This document shows positions 38,901 to 47,685 of a DNA stretch of 64,000 nt, in pieces; position 1 is the stretch's first letter; every line of letters starts with the position of its first letter. The DNA lies in the NCBI RefSeq assembly GCF_029910215.1, contig NZ_CP110395.1:558001-622000 (forward strand). The letters run 5' to 3'. Under the pieces are notes generated by a model that made no database searches, was not told the origin of the DNA, and was given only the letters and a program-made list of their open reading frames with translations. The DNA is from Paraburkholderia sp. D15. GTDB taxonomy: Bacteria > Pseudomonadota > Gammaproteobacteria > Burkholderiales > Burkholderiaceae. The position numbers and the translations under genes are program-made.

Positions 38901-38955
38901 ACGACAGCGCCTCGAGCAAGCGGATAGGCGCATGTCCGGTGCATGCGTGACGCAT
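35947..38955 (-). CDS. autotransporter (type Va) with (TP)n linker
   Basis: A 1002-residue surface protein. Signal sequence about 1-35, then a beta-helical passenger to about residue 620 built from short repeats with NNGT/NSGSI/NNAGTI motifs. A Thr-Pro-rich linker (37005-37080 in DNA) follows, then a C-terminal barrel of roughly 270 residues ending GARWKW, an aromatic end suited to BAM. The passenger probably acts as an adhesin-like surface structure, but no RGD motif, protease triad or known adhesin domain was seen. It is convergent with the porin gene, 28 bp apart, and has no partner genes. Confidence 0.88.
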   Translation of the reverse strand: MRHACTGHAPIRLLEALSSTIGFAILLPCEPAFAVCNNPAPITGQTVSCTNGAPNPFTTGIAAANGSTGVTVNVQSGAELAVNGSTVILVRDGSTVTNLGTLNGSGDAFYGVAALGASGGAGQNLLINRGNITTSGVDSDAMFNSAAAVTMLNDTNGTIHTTGNDAAALRDASSTGGGTLTNNGTLSTSGDSAPGMAALTNGDTLVNNGAIATSGAGAYGMLANGNAAGGPGDNVLTNHGTIDVSGADAHGIVSLDTTPGVVTNSGSITARGVGGLGVYLSGNVTLNNLAGASIVSQQANAVVVNGGGTFNNAGTIAGQVNAIAFANAGATINNSGSITAATSQAISSIGAFDIVINNTGTIAGGNGRAIWTDTGNDTFNWSGGTVTGFVRLGAGNDSATLTNLTDANLSGVPSFDGGTGTDLLTFDHTSASNVSRFIDWETVNVTNGSRLTLDAQGLTLGDSGTLTGTLNVDATSTLFAGGLSSALTIAPAVAGQLVNVKNGGTLDLTNGGVSTQAALVIDGNYTGLNGRLLLQSVLAGDGSPSGKLVIAQGVGSGSTTLGVTNVGGTGAATLTDGILVVQATSGATTTTGAFTLPVPLVAGAYTYYLFKGGVSPGTADNWYLRSSLAATPTPTPAPSPTPTPTPTPTPTPTPTPPPSSAAGPTATPGTPALPSPPPSGAAPIPLYRMEVPVYAAVPALTRELGIAQIGTFHDRQGEQSLLDETGPLPAAWSRVWGGHASQRSSGGANPDFSGDFGGVQVGHDLYADRSASGHRNHYGFFLGFARAQGDVSGFALGFPDLPAGHVSIDAYSAGAYWTHIGPGGWYTDAVILGSALTLDPMSNEGIGASTHGHAVSSSLEAGLPIPLGGRFRVEPQMQLIWQHTSIDTFDDGVSSVAFHAADGLTGRLGVRLQGTFESAHAQWQPYVRANLWRYFSGTDSVTYAGTTVIPSEVAATAAQIGAGVAARLGTHGSVFANASYTTNVNGERRRSVEGDLGARWKW
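37005..37080 (-). repeat. hexanucleotide-based Thr-Pro repeat within the autotransporter gene
   Basis: The linker is encoded by degenerate copies of a 6-bp unit (GTTGGC/GTCGGT on the + strand), giving alternating Thr and Pro. Because the unit is 6 bp, copy changes keep the reading frame and would alter linker length rather than switch expression off. Confidence 0.8.
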
Positions 38956-39124
38956 AGGGTGGCCCTCCGGACGAACAGGTCGGGCCTTGTCTGCGGGGTC
39001 TGCCTGCTCTGGAACCGTCCCCTCGTCGGGTATGGCTGGACGGTTCAGGAAGAATGGTTCGTCAGACGAAATTAGTCAAATTACATTGCGCTCACCCCGC
39101 CGCGCGGATGCGCCGCCGCGTCCG

Positions 39125-39144
39125 CGCGCCGCTGCAGCGGCGCG
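39125..39144. promoter_or_regulatory. 20-bp perfect palindrome upstream of gloA
   Basis: CGCGCCGCTGCAGCGGCGCG is identical on both strands. It lies in the 242-bp gap between the divergent autotransporter and gloA genes, 53 bp before the gloA ATG. It could be an operator or an mRNA hairpin. Confidence 0.5.
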
Positions 39145-39197
39145 TGATTCCGGGTACATTGACGGTCTCGTTTTTTTCACGCAACAGGGAGTGCACC

Positions 39198-39584
39198 ATG
39201 CGCCTGCTACACACCATGCTTCGGGTCGGCGACCTGGATCGTTCGATCGCCTTCTACACCGAACTCCTCGGCATGAAACTGCTGCGCCGCGACGACTATC
39301 CGGACGGTAAATTCACGCTCGCCTTCGTGGGCTACACGGACGAGCGCGACGGCACCGTGCTCGAACTCACGCACAACTGGGACACGCCGTCCTACGACCT
39401 CGGCAGCGGTTTCGGCCATCTCGCCGTGGAAGTCGACGATGCGTACGCCGCGTGCGACAAGATCAAGGCACAAGGCGGCACGGTCGTGCGCGAAGCCGGC
39501 CCGATGAAGCATGGCACCACGGTGATCGCTTTCGTCACGGACCCGGACGGCTACAAGATCGAATTCATCCAGAAGAAAAAATGA
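39198..39584 (+). CDS. gloA: lactoylglutathione lyase (glyoxalase I)
   Basis: A 128-residue protein of the single-domain, Ni-type glyoxalase I. It begins [31 protein letters not shown], with H5 as first metal ligand. It contains [20 protein letters not shown] with the second His, and ends YKIEFIQKK with the last Glu ligand. It converts the methylglyoxal-glutathione hemithioacetal to S-lactoylglutathione. The start at 39198 is fixed by family alignment; an upstream extension is non-coding. Confidence 0.94.
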   Translation: MRLLHTMLRVGDLDRSIAFYTELLGMKLLRRDDYPDGKFTLAFVGYTDERDGTVLELTHNWDTPSYDLGSGFGHLAVEVDDAYAACDKIKAQGGTVVREAGPMKHGTTVIAFVTDPDGYKIEFIQKKK

Positions 39585-39609
39585 AGTCGCGGCAACGCGA
39601 GATCGAGCG

Positions 39610-40011
39610 ATGAATAACAACAGCAATCCCTACTTCCAGGAACTCGACGACATTCACGTCGAAATCGCCGCGCTGTTCGACGGCTCGGCGGACGAAGGCG
39701 CGTTGCAACGCATCATGGCGCGTTTCACGCCGCAGTTCACGCTGGTGATGACCTCGGGCAACGCGCTCGATTACGCTGGCACGCAGGCCATCTTCTCGAC
39801 GCTGCGCGGCGCGCGGCCGGGCTCGCAGATCACGATCCGCGACATGGAGATGGTCGCCGAATACGCGACGGGCGCGGTGGTCAAATATCGCGAGTATCAA
39901 CGCGACGGTGCGGGCAACGCGAACGTGCGGCGTTCGACGGCGGTGATGGAGATCGACGCGCAGGGCAAGGTGATGTGGCGTCATCTGCAGGAGACGTTCT
40001 GCCAGGAATGA
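39610..40011 (+). CDS. DUF4440/NTF2-like protein
   Basis: A 133-residue protein. The ELDDIHVEIAALF opening, FTLVMTSGNALDYAG centre and VMEIDAQGKVMWRHLQETF end suggest the cone-shaped NTF2-like fold of DUF4440 proteins. It follows gloA by 25 bp on the same strand and ends before a strong terminator, so the two are likely cotranscribed. Function unknown; no catalytic residues can be assigned. Confidence 0.75.
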   Translation: MNNNSNPYFQELDDIHVEIAALFDGSADEGALQRIMARFTPQFTLVMTSGNALDYAGTQAIFSTLRGARPGSQITIRDMEMVAEYATGAVVKYREYQRDGAGNANVRRSTAVMEIDAQGKVMWRHLQETFCQE

Positions 40012-40066
40012 GCGGCAGTGCGTGACTGGGCGACTGAGTTGCTGCGTTGTTGCAGCTCGAAGAAAA

Positions 40067-40097
40067 AAACCGGCGCTTCATCGTGAAGCGCCGGTTT
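40067..40097. terminator. strong hairpin terminator after the gloA unit
   Basis: AAACCGGCGCTTCA pairs perfectly over 14 bp with TGAAGCGCCGGTTT around TCG. A-rich and T-rich flanks make it usable in both directions, between the DUF4440 gene and the convergent metalloprotease gene. Confidence 0.85.
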
Positions 40098-40176
40098 CGT
40101 TTGGGGCGGTGAAAAAGCGCAAGGCTCGCGATAAGGGCGGTCGACAATTCAACAGCCCGCAGCCGGATCAGCGCCT

Positions 40177-41118
40177 CTACAACGTCGGCAGCAACTCCGG
40201 CGGATGCGACTTCAGCGTCTGCCGTGCCTCGCGGAATTCCGGAAAAATCGATTCCACCGTTTGCCAGAAGCGCGGACTGTGATTCATCTCTCGCAGATGC
40301 GCGAGTTCGTGCGCGACCACGTAATCGATGATGGACAGCGGAAAGTGAATCAGCCGCCAGTTCAGGCGGATCTTGCCGTCGCTCGAACAACTACCCCAGC
40401 GCGTGGCCGCCGCCGACAGCGCATACGCGCGGTAGTTGACGCCCAGCTTTTCCGAATAGATCGCCAGGCGCTCGCCGAACAGACGCTTTGCCTCGCCTTG
40501 CAGCCAGCCTTGCACGCGGTCCTTGATCTGCTGCGGATCGGCTTGCAGCGGCAACGGCAATTGCAGGATCGAATCGATCGCGTTGAAGTGCAGCGTGCCT
40601 TGTGGCGCGCCCAGTTGCACACGTACCGGCTGACCGAGATAAGGCAGTTCGGCGCCGTCTTTCCAGTCCACCTTCGGCAACGCGCGCTGTTCGACGCGTG
40701 TTTGCCACTCGATCAGCTTCGTGAAGATCCAGCGCTGCTTTTCGGTGATCGCGGTTTCGATATCGGCGAGCGTGACCCAACGTGGTGCGGTGATCGTCAG
40801 ACCGGTGCTGTCGATGGCGAAACCGATCGAGCGGCGCGACGAACGTTTGAGTGCGTAATGCAGCGTGCGCGAACCGATCGTGAGGCTGCGCAGCTTGCTG
40901 CCATCCGGCGCGAGCAGGCCGGCGGACTGCGGCGCGTGAGGGGCGGCATGCGGCGAATGTGGTGTATGAGGTGAATGCGGCGCGGCGCCGGCGGAACCGG
41001 ATGACGGCGCGGACGGTGAAGGCGACGACGACGTCGACCCCGGCTCGGCGAAGAGCGGGAGATCGAGTTGCCGGTTATCGAGCGCCGCGGCGGGTTGCGA
41101 CGTAGGAGACTTCTGCAT
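40177..41118 (-). CDS. YgjP-like M48-family metallopeptidase
   Basis: A 313-residue protein. The first ~75 residues are low-complexity (Ser/Pro/Ala/His). The YgjP/DUF45 domain follows, with LKRSSRRSIGFAIDSTGLTITAP, TRWGSCSS and the zinc motif HELAHLREMNHSPRFW (HExxH plus third ligand). This is the last gene of a minus-strand run glyQ-glyS-gmhB-plsC-ygjP, a common beta-proteobacterial order. The substrate is unknown. Confidence 0.88.
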   Translation of the reverse strand: MQKSPTSQPAAALDNRQLDLPLFAEPGSTSSSPSPSAPSSGSAGAAPHSPHTPHSPHAAPHAPQSAGLLAPDGSKLRSLTIGSRTLHYALKRSSRRSIGFAIDSTGLTITAPRWVTLADIETAITEKQRWIFTKLIEWQTRVEQRALPKVDWKDGAELPYLGQPVRVQLGAPQGTLHFNAIDSILQLPLPLQADPQQIKDRVQGWLQGEAKRLFGERLAIYSEKLGVNYRAYALSAAATRWGSCSSDGKIRLNWRLIHFPLSIIDYVVAHELAHLREMNHSPRFWQTVESIFPEFREARQTLKSHPPELLPTL

Positions 41119-41162
41119 CGGATTCGGCTTCGCGCTAATACGCCTTCGAGGGCGTGGGCGCG

Positions 41163-41921
41163 TCAGATTGGTGCGGCGGCGGAATGATCTTCCGTCGCGC
41201 TGTACGCGGTGGGATCGATGCGACGCATTTCAGCTTCGATCCACTGTTCGACGCGCGCGTTCACTTCGTCGGGCGTGAGCCCCGTCGTGTCGATCGGCTT
41301 GCCGATCGACACTGTGACTATACCCGCATATTTCAGAAACGAGTTGCGCGGCCACAGACGTCCCGCGTTGTGCGCGATCGGTACGACCGGTGCGCCGGTC
41401 GCCACGGCAAAGCGTGCGCCACCGGTTTTGTATTTGCCCTGCGTGCCGGTGCGCGTGCGCGTGCCTTCCGGAAACATGATGACCCACGCGCCTTCGGCCA
41501 TGCGCGTCTTGCCTTGCTTGATGACGGACTCGAACGCGTACTTGCCTTCCTTGCGATCGATGTGAACCATCTTCAGCAGACCGAGCGCCCAGCCGAAGAA
41601 CGGCACATACAGCAACTCTCGCTTGAACACATAGCACAGCGGACGCGGCATCAATGCGGGAAACGCCAGCGTCTCCCATGCCGACTGATGCTTGGACAGC
41701 AGTACGGCCGGCCCATCGGGCAGATTCTCGAAACCTTCGATCCGGTAGCGGATGCCGTTCAGCCAGCGCACCACGTGGACCGTGCACGTGCACCAGCCCG
41801 CGGCCATCCAGTAGCGCTTGTCGGCGCGCATGAACGGAAACGCGATGAAGCACGCACAGGCGTACGGCACCGTGAACAGAATCAGATAGATCAGCAGCAG
41901 CAGGGAGCGAATGAAGCGCAT
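41163..41921 (-). CDS. plsC: 1-acyl-sn-glycerol-3-phosphate acyltransferase family
   Basis: A 252-residue membrane acyltransferase with an N-terminal hydrophobic segment (about 3-25). Motif I is KHQSAWETLAF: it has His plus four residues plus Glu, where the usual HxxxxD has Asp. Motif III FPEGTRTRTG is intact. It would acylate lysophosphatidic acid in phospholipid synthesis. It is placed between gmhB and the metalloprotease gene. Confidence 0.87.
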   Translation of the reverse strand: MRFIRSLLLLIYLILFTVPYACACFIAFPFMRADKRYWMAAGWCTCTVHVVRWLNGIRYRIEGFENLPDGPAVLLSKHQSAWETLAFPALMPRPLCYVFKRELLYVPFFGWALGLLKMVHIDRKEGKYAFESVIKQGKTRMAEGAWVIMFPEGTRTRTGTQGKYKTGGARFAVATGAPVVPIAHNAGRLWPRNSFLKYAGIVTVSIGKPIDTTGLTPDEVNARVEQWIEAEMRRIDPTAYSATEDHSAAAPI

Positions 41922-41961
41922 CGGCGTGGTCGGTGAGGGATGGGGACGCGTGCGACGCGCG

Positions 41962-42516
41962 TCACTCTTGGGCGGCGGCGAGGAAGTCGAGCGCGAACGC
42001 GCGCAGATCGTCGTGCACGCGCGTGCCGTCGGGCAGTCCGCCGGCCGCGAGCGTCTTGCGGCCCTTGCCGGTCAGCACGAGATGCGTGGGATGACCGAGC
42101 GCCGCGCCCGCTTGCAGATCGCGCATCGCGTCGCCCACCACGGGCGTGTGTTGCGGATCGACCTCGAAGCGTTCGGCGATGAGTTTCAGCATGCCGGGCT
42201 TCGGCTTGCGGCATTCGCAATGATCTTCCGCCGTGTGCGGGCAGAAGAACACGGCGTCGATCCGCCCGCCGACCGCCGCCGCCATGCGATGCATCTTCAG
42301 ATGCATCGCGTTGAGCGCGTTCATGTCGAACAGACCGCGGCCGATGCCCGACTGATTCGTCGCGATCGCCACGCGGTAGCCGGCCTGGTTCAGACGCGCG
42401 ATCGCTTCGAGCGAACCGGGCAGCGCGACCCACTCGTCCGGCGACTTGATGAACGCGTCGGAATCGACGTTGATCACGCCGTCGCGGTCGAGGATCACCA
42501 CTTTTTTGGTCGGCAT
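41962..42516 (-). CDS. gmhB: D-glycero-beta-D-manno-heptose 1,7-bisphosphate 7-phosphatase
   Basis: A 184-residue HAD phosphatase. The nucleophile motif is LDRDGVIN (D10, with D12 as acid/base), motif II is ATNQSG, and a zinc loop is formed by C92, H94, C100 and C102 (CPHTAEDHCEC). VVGDAMRDLQA carries motif IV. It makes heptose 1-phosphate for LPS core. The position downstream of glyS (10 bp gap) is conserved in Burkholderia. Confidence 0.93.
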   Translation of the reverse strand: MPTKKVVILDRDGVINVDSDAFIKSPDEWVALPGSLEAIARLNQAGYRVAIATNQSGIGRGLFDMNALNAMHLKMHRMAAAVGGRIDAVFFCPHTAEDHCECRKPKPGMLKLIAERFEVDPQHTPVVGDAMRDLQAGAALGHPTHLVLTGKGRKTLAAGGLPDGTRVHDDLRAFALDFLAAAQE

Positions 42517-42526
42517 GGCGCGGGGC

Positions 42527-44623
42527 TCAGGCGGCGAGTCGGGAAATGTCGGCGACGCAGTTCATCTGCTGATGCAGTGCGCCGAGCAAGGCCAGACGGT
42601 TGGCGCGCAACGCCGGATCGTCGGCGTTGACCATCACGTCGTTGAAGAACGTGTCGACCGGTTCGCGCAACGCGGCGAGCGCGCTCAGCGCGCCCGTGTA
42701 GTCGCGCGCGGCGAGTTGCGATTGCACGCGCGGCGCGACCTGTTCGAGTTGCGCATGCAGCGCCTTTTCCGCCGCTTCGATCAGCAGCGTGACCTGCACG
42801 CCGCCGCCGACCGCGCCTTCCGATTTCTTCAGGATGTTCGAGATGCGCTTGTTGGCGGCGGCGAGCGAAGCCGCTTCCGGCAGCGACGCGAATTCGCGCA
42901 CCGCATCCAGACGCGCGACGATGTCGTCCAGACGCGTGGGATTCAACGCCAGCACCGCGTCGATTTCGCCGGCTGCATAGCCGCGTTCGCGCAGCAGACC
43001 GCGCAGACGGTCCATGCTGAAATCGTAAATGGCCTGCGTCGAATCGGCGACGTTCGGCACCGCGGCGAATTGCGCGTAAGCGGCGCGCAGCAGTTCGACG
43101 AAATCGACCGGCAGTTGTTTCTCGACCAGAATGCGCAGCACGCCGAGCGCGTGACGGCGCAGCGCGAACGGGTCTTTTTCGCCGGTGGGCTGCAGTCCGA
43201 TGCCCCAGATGCCGACCAGCGTCTCGAGCTTGTCGGCCAGCGCGACGACCGTGCCGGTCGCGGTGGCGGGCAGCGCGTCGCCGGAGAAGCGCGGCTGATA
43301 GTGTTCCGAACACGCGAGCGCGACTTCTTCCGGTTCGCCGTCGTGGCGCGCGTAGTACGTGCCCATCGTGCCTTGCAGCTCGGGGAATTCGCCGACCATG
43401 TCGGTGATCAGATCGGCCTTGGCGAGACGCGCGGCGCGCTGCGCGAGCGCGACGTCGGCGCCGACCAGCCCGGCGATCGCGCCGGCCAGGCCTTCGACCC
43501 GCTCGACGCGTTGCAGCGCCGAACCCAGCTTGTTGTGATACACGACGTTCGCGAGCAGCGGCACGCGGTCGGCCAGCGGCTTCTTCTTGTCCTGCTCGAA
43601 GAAGAACTTCGCGTCGGCCAGACGCGGACGCACGACGCGCTCGTTACCTTCGACGATATCGCCCGGCGTGGCCGTTTCGATATTCGACACGATCAGGAAG
43701 CGCGAACGCAGCTTGCCGTTCGTGTCCGTCAGCGCGAAATACTTCTGGTTGGTCTGCATGGTGAGGATCAGACATTCCTGCGGCACTTGCAGGAATTCGT
43801 CCTCGAAGCGGCAGGCGTACACCACCGGCCATTCGACCAGCGAGGTCACTTCGTCGAGCAGCGACTCGGGCATCACCACCTGGTCGCCGTCGGCTTGCGC
43901 GAGCAGATGCGTGCGGATGGTTTCCTTGCGATCCGCGAAGCTCGCGACCACGCGGCCCTTGTGCAGCAGCGTGTCCGCGTACGCATCGGCGTGCTGGATC
44001 TGCACGAAGCCTTCGGACAGGAAGCGGTGGCCGAGCGTGGTGTCGTCGGCGTCGATGCCGAGCGCGCTGACCGGCACCACCTGGTCGCCGTGCAGCACGG
44101 TCAGGCGCTGGGCCGGACGCACGAACTGCACGTTGGTGCCGTCCGGACGCTGATAGGTCATGACCTTCGGGATCGGCAGTTTGGCGAGGGCTTCCTCGAG
44201 CGCGGCCTGCAAGCCGTCGGCGAGCGTCGCGCCGGGCGCGGCGTAGCGCAGGAAGAACGCTTCGGCCTTACCGTCCTGCGCGCGCTCCAGGTCGTTCACC
44301 GAAAAATCGGGGAAGCCGAGCGCGGCGAGTTTCTTCGCGAGCGGCGCGGTGGGCTGGCCGTCTTTATCCAGCGCGACCGACACCGGCAGCACTTTTTCGC
44401 GGACGTGTTTTTCCGGCGCGACCGCGCGCACGTTCTTGATGGCGACGGCGAGGCGGCGCGGCGTCGCATAGCGTTCGAACGACAGGTCGCCTTCGATCAG
44501 ATCGCGCGCCGCGAGGCGCTGCGCGATGCCTTCGGCGAATGCGTCGCCGAGACGCGCGAGGGCTTTCGGCGGCAGTTCTTCGGTCAGCAGCTCGACGAGC
44601 AGGGTAGCTTGATGGGATTGCAT
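42527..44623 (-). CDS. glyS: glycyl-tRNA synthetase beta subunit
   Basis: A 698-residue protein with the GlyS opening [24 protein letters not shown] and C-terminal helical anticodon-binding region. The length is the usual ~690-700. It pairs with GlyQ, encoded 15 bp upstream on the same strand, as an alpha2beta2 class II synthetase. Confidence 0.96.
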   Translation of the reverse strand: MQSHQATLLVELLTEELPPKALARLGDAFAEGIAQRLAARDLIEGDLSFERYATPRRLAVAIKNVRAVAPEKHVREKVLPVSVALDKDGQPTAPLAKKLAALGFPDFSVNDLERAQDGKAEAFFLRYAAPGATLADGLQAALEEALAKLPIPKVMTYQRPDGTNVQFVRPAQRLTVLHGDQVVPVSALGIDADDTTLGHRFLSEGFVQIQHADAYADTLLHKGRVVASFADRKETIRTHLLAQADGDQVVMPESLLDEVTSLVEWPVVYACRFEDEFLQVPQECLILTMQTNQKYFALTDTNGKLRSRFLIVSNIETATPGDIVEGNERVVRPRLADAKFFFEQDKKKPLADRVPLLANVVYHNKLGSALQRVERVEGLAGAIAGLVGADVALAQRAARLAKADLITDMVGEFPELQGTMGTYYARHDGEPEEVALACSEHYQPRFSGDALPATATGTVVALADKLETLVGIWGIGLQPTGEKDPFALRRHALGVLRILVEKQLPVDFVELLRAAYAQFAAVPNVADSTQAIYDFSMDRLRGLLRERGYAAGEIDAVLALNPTRLDDIVARLDAVREFASLPEAASLAAANKRISNILKKSEGAVGGGVQVTLLIEAAEKALHAQLEQVAPRVQSQLAARDYTGALSALAALREPVDTFFNDVMVNADDPALRANRLALLGALHQQMNCVADISRLAA

Positions 44624-44638
44624 GTGTTGATGTTCTCG

Positions 44639-45646
44639 TCAGTCCGGGTCGATCTTGCGTTCGACTTTCAGCGGCGGCGCCCAGGCGGGCATGGCGGCGT
44701 CCTGTTCGTCGGTGGTGAGGCCGGGCACGCCGTGCACCGGATTGCCGAGCATCGGGAAGCCGAGCTTTTCGCGCGAATCGTAGTAGGCCTGCGCGACCAG
44801 CTTCGACAATGCGCGAATCCGGCCGATATACGCCGCGCGCTCCGTCACCGAGATGGCGCCGCGCGCGTCGAGCAGATTGAACGTATGGCCGGCCTTGAGC
44901 ACCAGCTCGTAGGCGGGCAGCGCGATCTGCGCTTCGATCATGCGGCGCGCTTCCGCTTCGTAGCTGTTGAAGATCGAGAACAGCAGGTCGACGTTCGCGT
45001 ATTCGAAGTTGTAGGTGGACTGTTCGACTTCGTTCTGGTGGTACACGTCGCCATAGGTCAGGCGGCGGATTTCGGGGCCGTTCGGGCCTTGTTCTTCCCA
45101 CTCGGTCCAGACGAGGTCGTAGACGTTCTCGACCTTCTGCAGATACATGGCGAGACGTTCGAGACCGTAGGTGATTTCGCCAAGCACCGGCTTGCAGTCG
45201 AGACCGCCCACCTGCTGGAAGTAAGTGAACTGGGTCACTTCCATGCCGTTCAGCCACACTTCCCAGCCGAGGCCCCAGGCGCCGAGCGTGGGATTTTCCC
45301 AGTCATCTTCGACGAAGCGCACGTCGTTCTGCTTCAGGTCGAAGCCGAGGGCTTCGAGCGAGCCGAGGTACAGGTCGAGGATGTTTTCCGGCGCCGGCTT
45401 GAGCACGACCTGGTACTGGTAGTAGTGCTGCAGGCGGTTCGGATTTTCGCCGTAACGGCCGTCTTTCGGACGACGCGACGGCTGCACGTAAGCGGCGCGC
45501 CAGGGCTCGGGGCCGACCGCGCGCAGAAACGTATGAACGTGGGAGGTGCCCGCGCCGACTTCCATGTCGATCGGCTGGAGCAACGCGCAACCCTGCTTGT
45601 CCCAGTAGGACTGCATTGTCAGGATGATTTGCTGAAACGTGAGCAT
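44639..45646 (-). CDS. glyQ: glycyl-tRNA synthetase alpha subunit
   Basis: A 335-residue catalytic subunit starting [25 protein letters not shown]. It includes [18 protein letters not shown] and [32 protein letters not shown]. It activates glycine. The ATG at 45646 gives the family start; an in-frame ATG at 45679 is unlikely. A plausible promoter lies 80-110 bp upstream, so glyQ appears to be the first gene of the minus-strand operon. Confidence 0.97.
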   Translation of the reverse strand: MLTFQQIILTMQSYWDKQGCALLQPIDMEVGAGTSHVHTFLRAVGPEPWRAAYVQPSRRPKDGRYGENPNRLQHYYQYQVVLKPAPENILDLYLGSLEALGFDLKQNDVRFVEDDWENPTLGAWGLGWEVWLNGMEVTQFTYFQQVGGLDCKPVLGEITYGLERLAMYLQKVENVYDLVWTEWEEQGPNGPEIRRLTYGDVYHQNEVEQSTYNFEYANVDLLFSIFNSYEAEARRMIEAQIALPAYELVLKAGHTFNLLDARGAISVTERAAYIGRIRALSKLVAQAYYDSREKLGFPMLGNPVHGVPGLTTDEQDAAMPAWAPPLKVERKIDPD

Positions 45647-45726
45647 GAAGTGCCTTTCGGGCATGAGGCCGCGCCGCAAACGCCGAAGCGCGCGAGGTGG
45701 CCGTGGAGCGAAGTGCTAAACCCTGG

Positions 45727-45755
45727 ATTTTAGCGGAAAGGGAGGGGGGTGTCCG
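45727..45755 (-). promoter_or_regulatory. candidate glyQ promoter
   Basis: On the minus strand CGGACA (45750-45755) and TAAAAT (45727-45732) are separated by 17 bp, matching the sigma-70 consensus at 4 and 5 of 6 positions. The rest of the 250-bp gap up to the next gene shows no coding signal. Confidence 0.5.
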
Positions 45756-45896
45756 TTTTGCGGGGTCGGAGGGAACAGGCGGCGCTCCGTCAACGACAAA
45801 GGACCGCTTTGGGCAGTCCTCTGGTCATTGGCTAACCGGTTTGCCGGCCGATGTCATGTCAGTGCTGGCAGCAAAGCGCGCACACCATCCTCCACC

Positions 45897-47507
45897 TCAA
45901 GTCGCCGCCAACTCCACCTTCGGCGAGAACGAATCGCTCTGCGCGACCGGCCAGTACTTCTCGAACAGCGAGTACCGGTAATTCCCCTTGACCAGGTCGT
46001 TCGGTTCCAGATACTTCAGCAGTTCCGACATCAGCCGCACCTCATGCGAGGACACCCGCCGCACGATGTGATGCGCGCGCAGTTCCGCCGGATGCTTCAG
46101 CCCCGCCGCCTGAATGATTTCCTTCAGCGCGTGCAGCGTGTTGTGGTGGAAATTGAACACGCGGTCGGCCTTGTCCGGCACGACCAGCGCGCGCTGGCGC
46201 ACCGGGTCCTGGGTCGCGACGCCGGTCGGGCAACGCCCCGTGTGGCAGGTCTGCGCCTGAATGCAGCCCACGGCGAACATGAAGCCACGCGCCGCGTTGA
46301 CCCAGTCGGCGCCGATCGCCAGCGTCTTCGTGATGTCGAACGCGGTGATCATCTTGCCGCTCGCGCCGATGCGAATCCGCTGCCGCAAGCCGATTCCGAC
46401 CAGCGTGTTGTGCACCAGCAGCAGCCCCTCCTGCAGCGGCACGCCGACGTGATCGGTGAACTCCAGCGGCGCCGCGCCGGTGCCGCCCTCCGCGCCGTCC
46501 ACGACGATGAAGTCCGGCAGAATCCCCGTCTCCAGCATCGCCTTCGCAATGCCGAAAAATTCCCACGGATGGCCGATGCACAGCTTGAACCCGGTCGGTT
46601 TGCCGCCCGACAGCGTGCGCAACCGGTCGACGAATTCGAGCAGCCCGCGCGGCGTCGAGAACTCCGAATGCGTGGCCGGCGAAATGCAATCGCGGCCCAT
46701 CGGCACGCCGCGCGTCTCGGCGATTTCCGGGGTGATCTTGGCGGCCGGCAGCACGCCGCCATGACCGGGCTTCGCGCCTTGCGAGAGCTTCACCTCGATC
46801 ATCTTCACCTGCGGCTCGGCGGCCTGCTTCGCGAATTTTTCCGCGCTGAACGTGCCGTCGTCGTGACGGCAGCCGAAGTAGCCCGACGCGATTTCCCAGA
46901 TGATGTCGCCGCCATGCTCGCGGTGATACTTCGACATCGAGCCTTCGCCGGTGTCGTGCGCGAAGTTGCCCTTTTTCGCGCCGAGGTTCAGCGCCATGAT
47001 CGCGTTCGCCGACAGCGAGCCGAAGCTCATCGCCGAGACGTTGAAGATCGACATCGAATACGGCTGCGCGCGATCGGGGCCGACGACCACGCGGAAGTCG
47101 TGGTTCTCGAGCGTGGTCGGCGCGAGCGAGTGGCTGATCCATTCGTGCGCGACCGCCTTGACGTCGAGTTCGGTGCCGTACGGGCGGCTGTCCACGTCAT
47201 TCTTCGCGCGTTGATAGACGATGCTGCGTTGCGCGCGCGAGAACGGCTTCTCTTCGGTGTCGTCCTCGACGAAGTACTGGCGAATTTCCGGGCGGATGAA
47301 TTCGAACAGGAAGCGGAAGTGCCCCCACAGCGGATAGTTGCGCAGAATCGCGTGACGTTGCTGCGTCAGGTCGAAGAGACCCAGCGCGACGAGCGCGAGC
47401 GGCACGACCAGCCAGAACCACGAGAGATGCTGCGTCGCGCCGAGCGCCGCGCAGAGAGCGAGCAGCGCGACGGCGCACCACATGGCCAGATAACGTCGAG
47501 AAAACAT
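45897..47507 (-). CDS. FMN-binding glutamate synthase-family protein
   Basis: A 536-residue protein. Two membrane helices at the N-terminus (about 5-45) are followed by a GltB-like FMN barrel: NVSAMSFGSLSANAIMALNLGAK, GAKPGHGGVLPAAK, ISPATHSEFSTPRGLLEFV, GAEGGTGAAPLEF, and the Cys cluster CIQAQTCHTGRCPTGVATQDP. It lacks the amidotransferase domain of true glutamate synthase. Related stand-alone proteins (YerD-like) are common but their reaction is not settled. It is monocistronic. Confidence 0.9.
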   Translation of the reverse strand: MFSRRYLAMWCAVALLALCAALGATQHLSWFWLVVPLALVALGLFDLTQQRHAILRNYPLWGHFRFLFEFIRPEIRQYFVEDDTEEKPFSRAQRSIVYQRAKNDVDSRPYGTELDVKAVAHEWISHSLAPTTLENHDFRVVVGPDRAQPYSMSIFNVSAMSFGSLSANAIMALNLGAKKGNFAHDTGEGSMSKYHREHGGDIIWEIASGYFGCRHDDGTFSAEKFAKQAAEPQVKMIEVKLSQGAKPGHGGVLPAAKITPEIAETRGVPMGRDCISPATHSEFSTPRGLLEFVDRLRTLSGGKPTGFKLCIGHPWEFFGIAKAMLETGILPDFIVVDGAEGGTGAAPLEFTDHVGVPLQEGLLLVHNTLVGIGLRQRIRIGASGKMITAFDITKTLAIGADWVNAARGFMFAVGCIQAQTCHTGRCPTGVATQDPVRQRALVVPDKADRVFNFHHNTLHALKEIIQAAGLKHPAELRAHHIVRRVSSHEVRLMSELLKYLEPNDLVKGNYRYSLFEKYWPVAQSDSFSPKVELAAT

Positions 47508-47685
47508 GGGGACTCCAGTGCAGTGGGGATCGTCACGGCGGGATCGTCGACGTTGTCGGCGCAGACGGAATCCGCCGCGAAGGGGAACGAACGGCTGCTT
47601 GTTATGTTGACTACGGTGAAGCGGGTGGCCGCAGAGCGAACCGGCGAACCGGCGGGTGGAGGCTGCACCCGCGTTCGCGCATCGC

